Shown here: piece after piece, positions 15,144-22,889 of the stretch | How the letters are laid out: every line of letters begins with the position of its first letter | How positions within the stretch are numbered: the first letter of the stretch is position 1 | DNA from: CAYMAZ01 sp964388575 | GTDB lineage: Bacteria > Bacteroidota > Bacteroidia > Bacteroidales > DTU049 | Direction of reading: 5' to 3' | DNA: 64,000 nucleotides | NCBI GenBank assembly: GCA_964388575.1 | Contig: CAYMAZ010000011.1 | Span: 28,072-92,071, forward strand | The notes under the pieces: generated by a model | What the model was told of the DNA's origin: nothing | The model's database searches: none | What the model saw: only the letters and a program-made list of their open reading frames with translations | Translations under genes and position numbers: made by a program

Positions 15144-17771
15144 ATGAAAAGAATTTACATTTTAATTTTAGTTTTTACACTAACCATTGGTTTATCAGCG
15201 CAAATCATTACTAACCCCCGGCGGATTGAAGATATTGAAACGATGTTACAACAGCAACAACTCATGCTGGGACAACGCTCAGAATCCGTATTTGGCTTTT
15301 TGAAAGACAACATCACTAGCGATGAAATGCAGGCAATGAAGTTCCTTTATGCCTATATGCCTTTGAGTGATATGGCCGATTATAGCAATGAATTTTTTCT
15401 TGCGAATGTCAGGTATTCCATGAAAGCTCTTCAAGAAATGCCTTGGGCTGCAAAAGTGCCTGAAGATGAGTTTTTGCATTTTGTCTTGCCATTGCGAGTA
15501 AATAATGAAAATCTTGATTCGTTCAGGATTGTGTGTTATCATGAATTGTCAGAACGTGTAAAAACCATGAGCATGTATGATGCTGCTATGGAGGTGAACC
15601 ACTGGTGTCATGAATATGTTACATACAGAGCGTCTGACGGTCGAACAAGTTCTCCGTTAAATACGATGAAATATTCTTTCGGGCGTTGCGGTGAAGAGTC
15701 TGTTCTCACAGTAGCAGCCATGCGAACAGTTGGAATACCTGCCCGCCAGGTATATACTCCGCGCTGGGCACATTCCGATGATAACCACGCCTGGGTTGAA
15801 GTGTGGATTGATGGTCAATGGTATTATCTTGGTGCATGCGAGCCCGAACCCGAACTAAACATGGGCTGGTTTTCTTTCCCAGCTTCCAGAGCAATGCTGG
15901 TACACACACGTGCCTATGGAAAATACTTTGGTTCCGAAGAAGTCATCACTGCTGAAGAACGCTTTTCTGAATTAAACCTCATATCCAACTATGCTAAAAC
16001 AAAAAACCTTGTCATACAAGTTTACGATCAAAACGGCCTTCCTTCTCCCGGCGCAGGAGTTGATGTGCTGCTTTACAATTATGCCGAACTTTACCCCATC
16101 GCCAAAAAAACCACTTCACAGCAAGGCACGACTGCAGTGACACTGGGACTCGGAGAAGTCATTATCTGGGCAACAGACGGAACACTGTTTAACTTTGAAC
16201 ATGTCAGGGTTGAAACCTCTGATACTATTCACATACAGCTCGGAATTAAACACAATGTTCCTTACAGGAAAAATTTCACTTTTATACCGCCAAAGGGCAC
16301 ATTTGTTGAACCTTATTCAGGAGTAAAGGCTGAGCTGACGCGTCAGAGACTCATATATGAAGATTCTCTCAGGGCAGTGTATATGTCAACCTTTAAGGAT
16401 TCTTCCCGATCAAATGATATCGCACACACACTTGGCTTTGAACCGCAGACTGCAGGTGATTTTATTCAGAGAAGCTATGGAAACCATGCTTATATCATAG
16501 AATTTTTGCAGCATACTCCTGATGATTTAAAAGACATGGCACTGATGCTTCTTGAGGTAATTTCGGAAAAAGACCTGCGTGATGCAACTGCCGAAGTATT
16601 TTTTGACCACCTGATGGAAACAGCAGCACTGAAAAGTGACTGGTATACCAACGACAAAGATATGTTTGCTTCATACATCCTCAACGGCCGGATTGCCAAT
16701 GAAGACATGAAGGCATGGAGAAGCTTTCTGAAAAAAGAATTGAATTTTGAATTTTTAGGAAAGGAAATATCACCGGCTTTAATTGAACAGTGGGTGAAAA
16801 GTAATATTCAGATTCATAAAACGGCCAATTTGCACTCCAGGGCTCCGCTTTCACCTGAAGGAGTCTGTAAGCTCAGGGTTGCAGATCCGGGATCACGTGA
16901 TATTTTTTTTGTTGCATTGTGCCGCACATTCGGTATTCCTTCACGTCTTCATCCTGAAACAAGAATTCCTCAATATTTTTTCGCAGATCAATGGAACAAT
17001 GTATGGTTTGATCCGGAAACGGACGGAATACAAGAAACAGCACAGTTGTATTTTACCAATCCTTCAAAAAGTACAACCGACAAATACTATAACACTTTTA
17101 CGTTGTCACGTATTGAAAAAGGCAGAATGAAAACACTTGAATATGACTGGGGAAAACCTCTCACAGAATTGGAAGGAAACCCTCAGGAAGTGTTTGCGGG
17201 TGATTATGTGCTTATAAAAGGGATTCGACTCACTGATGGTACTGTGATTTCAGAATTTTTACTTTTCCCCATGGCCGCAGGCGAAAAAGCTGAAGTCAAT
17301 GCAAATGCACCGCAACTTCAAGCATCAAAAAGCAAAAACAGCAAACTGAAACTGAAAAATATTGTTCCTGAAGAATTTGGTACCGGAAAACAGGAAAACC
17401 TGGAATGGGCAGTCAGGAACAGAAATGTGTTGTTTGTTTTTATTGATCCTGACAAAGAGCCTTCGAAGCATGTGATGCATGATCTGGCACTGGTGAAAAC
17501 GAAACTTGAAGAAAGCGGAATTACAATTTATTATGTTTTGTCGCCGTCAATTCTCAGCCCTTCGTTTCACAGTGGATTGTTTAAAGGAATGCCTGAGCAG
17601 GGAAAGTATTTGCTTGACACAAACGATGAGCTCACAAAGTTGGTTTCAGAAAAAAGTAGCGATAAAACACTCCCAATGATATGCCTGATATCGCCCAAAC
17701 GAAAGATCCTTTATCTGAGCAATGGGTACAGAATTGGCACAGGGGATGAGATATTGAGGTTGTTGAAATAA
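15144..17771 (+). CDS. secreted transglutaminase-like protein with thioredoxin-fold-like C-terminus
   Basis: An 875-residue protein with a signal peptide (residues 1-19, ending LSA-Q). A transglutaminase-like core holds Cys182 in SFGRCGEES and His215 in DDNHAWVEVW. The third member of the triad falls in GACEPE, where Glu233 would have to replace the usual Asp. A carboxypeptidase-regulatory-type beta domain (about 290-360, IQVYDQNGLPSPGAGVDV) follows. A second transglutaminase-like region (about 570-640: VALCRTFGIPSRLHPETR, WFDPETDG) lacks the Cys. The last ~110 residues (VLFVFIDPDKEPSKHVMHDLALV and later) look like a thioredoxin fold without CxxC. It is probably a periplasmic peptidase or amidase-like protein. 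It begins just after the right end of GxxExxY unit 1. Confidence 0.8.
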   Translation: MKRIYILILVFTLTIGLSAQIITNPRRIEDIETMLQQQQLMLGQRSESVFGFLKDNITSDEMQAMKFLYAYMPLSDMADYSNEFFLANVRYSMKALQEMPWAAKVPEDEFLHFVLPLRVNNENLDSFRIVCYHELSERVKTMSMYDAAMEVNHWCHEYVTYRASDGRTSSPLNTMKYSFGRCGEESVLTVAAMRTVGIPARQVYTPRWAHSDDNHAWVEVWIDGQWYYLGACEPEPELNMGWFSFPASRAMLVHTRAYGKYFGSEEVITAEERFSELNLISNYAKTKNLVIQVYDQNGLPSPGAGVDVLLYNYAELYPIAKKTTSQQGTTAVTLGLGEVIIWATDGTLFNFEHVRVETSDTIHIQLGIKHNVPYRKNFTFIPPKGTFVEPYSGVKAELTRQRLIYEDSLRAVYMSTFKDSSRSNDIAHTLGFEPQTAGDFIQRSYGNHAYIIEFLQHTPDDLKDMALMLLEVISEKDLRDATAEVFFDHLMETAALKSDWYTNDKDMFASYILNGRIANEDMKAWRSFLKKELNFEFLGKEISPALIEQWVKSNIQIHKTANLHSRAPLSPEGVCKLRVADPGSRDIFFVALCRTFGIPSRLHPETRIPQYFFADQWNNVWFDPETDGIQETAQLYFTNPSKSTTDKYYNTFTLSRIEKGRMKTLEYDWGKPLTELEGNPQEVFAGDYVLIKGIRLTDGTVISEFLLFPMAAGEKAEVNANAPQLQASKSKNSKLKLKNIVPEEFGTGKQENLEWAVRNRNVLFVFIDPDKEPSKHVMHDLALVKTKLEESGITIYYVLSPSILSPSFHSGLFKGMPEQGKYLLDTNDELTKLVSEKSSDKTLPMICLISPKRKILYLSNGYRIGTGDEILRLLK

Positions 17772-17798
17772 CAAAATGAATGAATCCAATGAATTATA

Positions 17799-17877
17799 GC
17801 CACGAAGACTCAAGGACTCAAAGGTTTCACAAAGCTAACCTCTTTGTGATTTCTTAATGCCTTAGAACCTTCGTGGC
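17799..17877. repeat. 79-bp palindromic repeat, possibly an empty unit
   Basis: GCCACGAAG (17799-17807) pairs with CTTCGTGGC (17869-17877) and TCACAAAG (17827-17834) with CTTTGTGA (17842-17849). The two halves are imperfect inverted copies of each other along their whole length. Style and wording (CACGAAG, CTCAAGGACTC, TTTCACAAAG) match the degenerate ends of the GxxExxY units, but nothing lies between the halves. It sits between the transglutaminase-like gene and cutC, only 28 bases before the cutC start. Confidence 0.55.
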
Positions 17878-17904
17878 AAAAAAATCAATAAAAAAAATAA
17901 TAAA

Positions 17905-18621
17905 ATGCTACTCGAAGTCCCCGTTTTTGATATTCAAAGTGCGCTAAAAGCACAGAACGCAGGTGCACACCGCATCGAACTTTGTGCTTCGATGGCTGAT
18001 GGCGGGATTACTCCTTCTCAGGGGATGATCCTCAAAGCGAAAGAACTTCTGAAGATCCCTTTTTATGTAATGATCAGGCCACGTGGTGGAAATTTCACTT
18101 ATTCTGATGAAGAAATAAGTATCATGCATAGCGATATTGAATTTTGCCGAGAACTTGGCATTGAGGGTATTGTTTTCGGAGTATTGACTTCAGAGGGAAA
18201 TGTTGATATGTCTTCTTGTAAAGTATTGATAGAAATTGCCGGCTCCATGCAACTAACATTTCATCGTGCATTTGACAGATCAGCAGATCCGTTTAAAGCA
18301 TTAGAAGATATTATTGAATGTGGCTTTCACAGAATTCTCACTTCAGGGCAGAAGGAAACTGCTCACGAAGGAGCTAATCTGATTACAGAATTAAACAAAC
18401 GTGCTGCCAGAAGAATCATTATCATGCCCGGCTCCGGCGTGAATGAAACAAACCTCAAAGTACTACACGAACAATGCAACTGCAGGGAATACCATTCTTC
18501 TGCTAAAATTAAAATTCCGAATTCTAATGCTCGTCCATTACCATCTGATGAACCTGAGAGATGGACTATAGATAAAGAAAAAATTCGGAAAATGCTTGAG
18601 GTGATGAAAAAATGCAAGTGA
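17905..18621 (+). CDS. cutC: CutC family protein (copper homeostasis)
   Basis: A 238-residue TIM-barrel protein of the CutC family. Family hallmarks are LLEVPVFDIQSALKAQNAGA at the N-terminus, RIELCASMADGGITPS, FYVMIRPRGGNF, GIVFGVLTSEGNVD, LTFHRAFDRSADP and ILTSGQ, followed by MPGSGVNETN. CutC was described as a copper-tolerance factor, but its direct role in copper handling is disputed and the biochemical function is uncertain. The gene is alone, with no copper transporter or regulator nearby. It converges with the propeller gene; their stop codons are 15 bases apart. Confidence 0.9.
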   Translation: MLLEVPVFDIQSALKAQNAGAHRIELCASMADGGITPSQGMILKAKELLKIPFYVMIRPRGGNFTYSDEEISIMHSDIEFCRELGIEGIVFGVLTSEGNVDMSSCKVLIEIAGSMQLTFHRAFDRSADPFKALEDIIECGFHRILTSGQKETAHEGANLITELNKRAARRIIIMPGSGVNETNLKVLHEQCNCREYHSSAKIKIPNSNARPLPSDEPERWTIDKEKIRKMLEVMKKCK

Positions 18622-18636
18622 TCTGCGGACAAAATT

Positions 18637-20772
18637 CTATTGCTTCACAAACTTTGCAGTCTGAATTTCATTTCCTGAGCGGACAACAAGCACATAAAAA
18701 CCGCTGCTTAAATTGCTCAAGTTCACCTGCTTGATGGGATCCTCTGAACTATATTCTGCAACGATTTTACCAGCAGGGTCATGAATCTGTATTTTGTGTT
18801 GCAGGTTGAAGCCCGTTTTTACAAAAAGCTCGTCTCCTGCCGGATTGGGGTAAACATGAATATTAAACGCATTGTTACTGAGTGAATCTTCATCTTCTAC
18901 TGAGAAAATTACACCATTTTCATTAAACACTGCCAGGCCAGATTCTGTTCCAATCCATTTGTTATCATTGTCGTCAATTGAAATTGAAAAAACCCTGTTA
19001 TCAGGCAATCCTGAATTTGATGTATTAAATATTGTCCAGGTTATGCCGTCAAATATCGTTAAGCCGCCAGTTGACGCAATCCATAAATTCCCGGGCAGAT
19101 CAATGGCGATTGAATTCACATAATCAGATGCTAGTCCTGAATTGATGCTATTTTTCACATCCCAACTTGTGTTGTCGTATTTAGCTAAACCACCTCCCTG
19201 GGTTCCAATCCATTTATTATTAAACTGATCAATGACAATTGACCTTACAAAATCATTAGGCAACCCTGAATTGAAAGTATTATACACTACCCAGTTCGTT
19301 TCATCAAATTTTGCAACACCATTATCTGTACCTATCCATTTATTTCCATACTGATCTATTGCGATAGATTTAACATTATTATCTGGTAATCCGGAATTTG
19401 ATGTATTAAATACAGTCCAGTTCGTGCCGTCAAACTTTGCCAAGCCAAGGCCAGACCCAATCCATTTGTTATTATACTGATCTATGGTGATTGAAAAAAT
19501 ATAATTATCAGGTAACCCGGAGTTTACAGTATTATATGTTGTCCAAATTGTTCCGTCAAATTTTACCAAACCACCACCATAAGTTCCAAGCCAAATGACA
19601 TCATTAACATCATTGGCAAAAGAAATAACATAATCTTCGGGCAAATCTGAATTTAATGTATTATAAGCAAGCCACTCAGAACCATTAAATGTTGTCAAGC
19701 CATGTTGACTTCCAATCAATATTTTTTCATTCTGATTAAAAGTTATACAACTAATAAAATTATCAGGCAATCCGGAATTTGATGTGTTTTTTACATCCCA
19801 GGTTGTATCGTCAAAACTCACTAAACCACCTCCATTTGTGCCTATCCATTTATTTTCATTCTGATCAATGATAATGGTCGAAATATTATTTTCCGGCAGA
19901 CCCGAATTTGCAGTATTATATGTCACCCAGTTTGCATCGTCAAATGTTACCAGCCCTCCGGAAGTTCCAATCCATTTTTTATCATTCTGGTCAATTGCCA
20001 ATGAATAAATCCAATTGTCCATCAATCCTGAATTTGCAGTATTAAATACGTTCCAATTTGTTCCGTCAAATGTTGCTAAACCACCACCAGATGTTCCAAT
20101 ATAAATTTTTCCGCTTTGATCTAATGATAAAGCTAAAACATCATCACTCGGTAGGTCGGAATTTGAGGTATTATAAACGGTCCAGTTAATTCCGTCAAAT
20201 TTAACCAATCCTACACCTCCTGCAAAAATATCCCATGTTGAAATCCATTTGTTATCAAACTGGTCAATAACTACATAAAGTATTGTGTTTCCCGGTAAAC
20301 CAGAATTTGAAGTGTTATATACTGTCCAGTTTGTACCGTCAAACATAACCAATCCTCCAAATCCGGTTCCAATCCATTTATTATTAAACTGATCAATTGC
20401 TATAGAATTTATACCACTATCCGGCAGGTCTGAATTTGCTGGATCAAAAACTGTCCAGTTCAAACCATCAAATTTTGCTATTCCACCACACCAGGTGCCT
20501 ATCCATTTATTTCCATATTGATCAATGGCAATCGAACGAACTCTGTTGTTTGGTAATCCAGAGTTGGCTCGATTAAAAAAAATTGAACTACCATTTACTT
20601 TGTCATATCTTATAAGCCCTCCATTATAAGTCCCGATCCATATATATTCTTCTTCATCTGTTATTGAGGAAACATTGTTGCCATTTGTATAATTGATCCA
20701 CGGAGGATTTTGAGAATATGCGTAAATTACAGACAGTGAAATGCTAACAAGAAATAATAGTATTCTTCTCAT
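18637..20772 (-). CDS. T9SS-secreted protein with 14 propeller repeats
   Basis: The chosen start (20772) gives 711 residues: a signal peptide (RRILLFLVSISLSVIYAYS-Q), then 14 repeats of about 44 residues, each with a core like NKWIGTxGGGLVxFDGTNW and a linker YNTSNSGLPDN. These match two-component-regulator propeller (Reg_prop) blades, and 14 is exactly two seven-blade propellers. The last ~70 residues (HVYPNPAGDELFV...GFYVLVVRSG) are a type A T9SS sorting domain. In hybrid two-component systems such propellers sense oligosaccharides in the periplasm; here the sensor is cut loose and exported. The longer ORF start at 20796 is unlikely because the promoter TATATTTG lies on top of it (20794-20801). 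Confidence 0.85.
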   Translation of the reverse strand: MRRILLFLVSISLSVIYAYSQNPPWINYTNGNNVSSITDEEEYIWIGTYNGGLIRYDKVNGSSIFFNRANSGLPNNRVRSIAIDQYGNKWIGTWCGGIAKFDGLNWTVFDPANSDLPDSGINSIAIDQFNNKWIGTGFGGLVMFDGTNWTVYNTSNSGLPGNTILYVVIDQFDNKWISTWDIFAGGVGLVKFDGINWTVYNTSNSDLPSDDVLALSLDQSGKIYIGTSGGGLATFDGTNWNVFNTANSGLMDNWIYSLAIDQNDKKWIGTSGGLVTFDDANWVTYNTANSGLPENNISTIIIDQNENKWIGTNGGGLVSFDDTTWDVKNTSNSGLPDNFISCITFNQNEKILIGSQHGLTTFNGSEWLAYNTLNSDLPEDYVISFANDVNDVIWLGTYGGGLVKFDGTIWTTYNTVNSGLPDNYIFSITIDQYNNKWIGSGLGLAKFDGTNWTVFNTSNSGLPDNNVKSIAIDQYGNKWIGTDNGVAKFDETNWVVYNTFNSGLPNDFVRSIVIDQFNNKWIGTQGGGLAKYDNTSWDVKNSINSGLASDYVNSIAIDLPGNLWIASTGGLTIFDGITWTIFNTSNSGLPDNRVFSISIDDNDNKWIGTESGLAVFNENGVIFSVEDEDSLSNNAFNIHVYPNPAGDELFVKTGFNLQHKIQIHDPAGKIVAEYSSEDPIKQVNLSNLSSGFYVLVVRSGNEIQTAKFVKQ
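19000..20680. repeat. tandem coding repeats of about 130 bp
   Basis: DNA-level tandem repeats encoding the 14 blades of the protein at 18637-20772. Blocks such as CCATTTATTATTAAACTGATC and TCCGGTAATCCGGAATTTGATG-type phrases recur with small changes. They are candidates for recombination between blades. Limits are approximate. Confidence 0.7.
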
Positions 20773-20793
20773 AATTTTTTTGTAAATATTTTT

Positions 20794-20801
20794 CAAATAT
20801 A
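20794..20801 (-). promoter_or_regulatory. TAnnTTTG promoter that decides the start of the propeller gene
   Basis: TATATTTG on the minus strand overlaps the upstream-most ATG (20796). A transcript from it would begin near 20788, so translation should start at the ATG at 20772. Confidence 0.55.
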
Positions 20802-20909
20802 CAATAAAACAACTTCAAAAACAACAACCAGGAAGTGTCAGGCATGCATGAAAAAGTTAAAGGCATATAATAAAATCCCAAGAAAAAGACCTACGATAGC
20901 TCCCTCTTA

Positions 20910-20940
20910 TTGTTCTGCTTATTGTAATTCACTAATTTTG
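20910..20940 (+). promoter_or_regulatory. complete -33/-7 promoter of the aldolase gene
   Basis: TTG at 20910-20912 and TAATTTTG at 20933-20940, 20 bases apart, fit the Bacteroidota -33/-7 promoter. The ATG at 20952 follows 11 bases later, so the leader is very short. Confidence 0.65.
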
Positions 20941-20951
20941 TAAAAAAAATT

Positions 20952-21983
20952 ATGAAGAAAACCCTCGCCAGCGACAACTATGCCGGCATTCTGCCCGGAA
21001 TTATCGAAGCCATTGCAGAAGCCAACACTGCGCATGAAACTTCATACGGGTACGACACATACACAAAACTTGCTAAAAAAGAATTTCAGAAACTGTTCGG
21101 AAACAATATTGAAGTAACGTATGCTTTTAACGGTACAGGTGCCAATGTACTCGGAATCAGTTGTGTGACACAATCATTCAATTCAATATTCTGCTCTCAA
21201 CATGCACATGCATTTGTGGATGAATCAACAGCTCCTGAAACATTTACAGGTTGCAGATTGTTTCCTTTGCCAACTGATGAACAGGGAAAGATTCCAGCTG
21301 AAACATTACGAAAAGCCATTATCCGAAAAGGCGATGAACATCATCCCCAACCCAGGGTTTTAACAATTTCTCAGCCCACCGAATACGGCACATTATACAC
21401 CATAGATGAACTCAGGGCAATTTCTGCCGTACTCAAAGAACATGACATGTTATTTCACGTTGACGGAGCACGTTTCTTCAATGCACTGGCAGCCATGAAA
21501 TGTACTGCAAAAGAAATGATCACAGAAACTGGCGTTGATATTCTCTCTGTCGGCGGCACCAAAGCCGGGCTCATGATTGGTGAAGCCATTGTTTTTCTGA
21601 ATCCAGAACTTGCCAAAGACCTGAAATATCGTCAGAAACAAAGTATGCAACTTGCATCGAAGATGCGGTTTATTTCAGTGCAGTTTCACAAGCTTCTGAA
21701 AGTTGAACTCTGGAAACCATCCGCTTCACATGCCAATGTCATGGCGGCTTTGCTTGCAAATGGCTTATCTGCAATTCCTCAGGTTCAGATTACCCGAAAA
21801 GTGGAAACCAATGCAGTTTTTGCAATCATACCTCCGGAATGGATTGACGAAATGCAGAAACTCACATTTTTCTACAGGTGGAAAGAAGCCACAGGCGAAA
21901 TCAGGCTCATGTGCTCATTTGACACAACCGAAAAGGAAATTGAACTTTTTGTTCAACGAATGAGGGAATTGTCTTCAAAATAG
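20952..21983 (+). CDS. low-specificity L-threonine aldolase (PLP)
   Basis: A 343-residue PLP enzyme of the beta-eliminating lyase / threonine aldolase family, which splits threonine or allo-threonine to glycine and acetaldehyde. Seen: YAFNGTGANVLGISC (cofactor phosphate loop), QHAHAFVDESTAPE, LTISQPTEYGTLYT, FHVDGARFFNAL with the Asp that binds the pyridine nitrogen, and Lys204 in SVGGTKAGLMIGEA, the Schiff-base lysine. Length is normal for LtaE-type enzymes. The gene is monocistronic, with a complete promoter just ahead, and is followed by the second GxxExxY unit. Activity on related substrates (serine, phenylserine) is possible. Confidence 0.88.
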   Translation: MKKTLASDNYAGILPGIIEAIAEANTAHETSYGYDTYTKLAKKEFQKLFGNNIEVTYAFNGTGANVLGISCVTQSFNSIFCSQHAHAFVDESTAPETFTGCRLFPLPTDEQGKIPAETLRKAIIRKGDEHHPQPRVLTISQPTEYGTLYTIDELRAISAVLKEHDMLFHVDGARFFNALAAMKCTAKEMITETGVDILSVGGTKAGLMIGEAIVFLNPELAKDLKYRQKQSMQLASKMRFISVQFHKLLKVELWKPSASHANVMAALLANGLSAIPQVQITRKVETNAVFAIIPPEWIDEMQKLTFFYRWKEATGEIRLMCSFDTTEKEIELFVQRMRELSSK

Positions 21984-22081
21984 ATTTTACCTATTCCCCT
22001 AAGCTTTTATATGTTCATGTTTTTGTATCACTAAGTCGCACAAGGTACGTCACAAAGTTACTCAACGCACAAGGTGCATGG

Positions 22082-22193
22082 CAAAAGCCGTTATTTGTTC
22101 ACATCAAAAAATCTGAAAACAGGCTTTCAGTTTTTTTCTGTGAACAAATCTCAAACACAACTCGTTGTGTTTGTTTCACAAACACGGCTTTTG
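22082..22193. repeat. four-helix palindromic module, copy 2
   Basis: Closing stem CAAAAGCCGT (22082-22091) with ACGGCTTTTG (22184-22193). Long hairpin ATTTGTTCACA (22093-22103) with 22139-22149, extended by CTGAAA/TTTCAG (22113-22118 / 22125-22130). Third hairpin CAAACACAAC (22152-22161) with GTTGTGTTTG (22164-22173). Small hairpin GTTT/AAAC (22173-22176 / 22180-22183), sharing one base with the third stem. All stems are perfect. Confidence 0.7.
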
Positions 22194-22249
22194 TCTGAGA
22201 AAAAAGTACGTTGTGAGACGTCGTGAAACAGTTCTGAAAAATATTATTG

Positions 22250-22257
22250 TATCTTTG
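22250..22257 (+). promoter_or_regulatory. TAnnTTTG promoter of the GxxExxY pseudogene
   Basis: TATCTTTG lies about 20 bases before the first codons matching the family. The promoter is intact although the gene behind it is broken. Confidence 0.5.
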
Positions 22258-22276
22258 ATAGGCAAATAATAAGACA

Positions 22277-22650
22277 ATAGAAATTGAAAATAAATTAGCA
22301 AAATAATACTTGATTGTGATTTCAGAATACATACTGAAATTGGACCGGGGTTACTCGAAAATATATACAAAACTTGTCTTGCTTATGAACGAACACAATC
22401 CGGATTGCTTGTTGAAACTGAAAAAATTTTCCCTTTCGTATATAAAGAGATTACGTTTGATTGTGGCTATAGAATTGATATTTTGGTTGAAAACAAAGTG
22501 ATCATCGAAACTAAAAACGTTGATTGTTTGACAGATGTTCATTTTGCACAAACATTAACATATATGAAATTGTCAGGTTGTAGACTTGGGTTAATATTAA
22601 ATTTTAAAACCAAGTCTTTAAAAGATGGTATTAAAAGACTGGTCTTGTAA
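22277..22650 (+). pseudogene. GxxExxY protein, frameshifted and without start codon
   Basis: Two frames together encode a GxxExxY homologue of the 14722 gene. Codons 22277-22303 give IEIENKLAK, then the frame hits TAA at 22304. The next frame, from 22303, gives IILDCDFRIHTEIGPGLL and so on through Y with the motif G-L-L-E-N-I-Y, then continues to 22650 with YRID and IIETK, the likely nuclease residues. One missing A in the run at 22300-22303 explains the shift. No ATG precedes the first part, so the start is lost too; the only ATG in the second frame is at 22405, past the GxxExxY motif. It is most likely decayed. A -1 ribosomal slip on GCAAAA just before the stop would restore the frame but not the start. 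Confidence 0.75.
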
Positions 22651-22700
22651 TAATTTTTTCATTATTTATCTCAAAGTTACGCAATGAACGACTTGCCCGA

Positions 22701-22817
22701 CAAAAGCCATCATTTATTATCATAGGAAAAGTATGAAAGCGAGCTTTCTTGGTTTTTCTATGATAATAAATACCAAGCACAACATGTTGTGTTTGTGTGC
22801 TTAGCACATGGCTTTTG
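22701..22817. repeat. four-helix palindromic module, copy 3
   Basis: Closing stem CAAAAGCCAT (22701-22710) with ATGGCTTTTG (22808-22817): compared with copy 2, the G-C pair in CCGT/ACGG has become A-T, a compensatory change. Long hairpin ATTTATTATCATAG (22712-22725) with 22758-22771, extended by GAAAG/CTTTC. Third hairpin CAAGCACAAC (22774-22783) with GTTGTGTTTG (22786-22795), one G-T pair. Small hairpin GTGC/GCAC (22797-22800 / 22804-22807). Confidence 0.7.
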
Positions 22818-22889
22818 TCTCAGAGAGAAGTGCGTCGTGGATACTTTGTGAAAACTTCGTGAAACGTTGTGAAACCAATCGCCAATATT

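Larger units (their letters stand above)
22026..22876. mobile_element. GxxExxY unit 2 (decayed), with a palindromic module on each side
   Basis: The unit is bounded by degenerate inverted repeats: TCACAAAGTTACTCAACGCAC (22050-22070) resembles the reverse complement of 22830-22851, sharing TCACAAAGT and ACGCAC at its two ends. Inside are palindromic module copy 2 (22082-22193), a GxxExxY pseudogene (22277-22650) and module copy 3 (22701-22817). The sequence after each module is also similar (TGTCTnAGAnAnAAGTnCG), so the modules are parts of roughly 185-bp direct repeats flanking the gene. The unit is wedged between the aldolase and sufD. No transposase was seen. Confidence 0.5.

Noticed and set aside
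19000..20680. CRISPR-like regular repeats
   Set aside because: The regular spacing of about 130 bp is coding (propeller blades of one protein), the repeat units are long and there are no cas genes.
22298..22306. Programmed -1 frameshift producing a full GxxExxY protein
   Set aside because: Frame restoration would work, but no start codon precedes it and no clear stimulatory hairpin follows directly, so decay is the simpler reading.
22310..22501. 63-codon ORF overlapping the GxxExxY pseudogene in another frame
   Set aside because: The family sequence is read in the neighbouring frame (GPGLLENIY and IIETK). This frame is a shadow.
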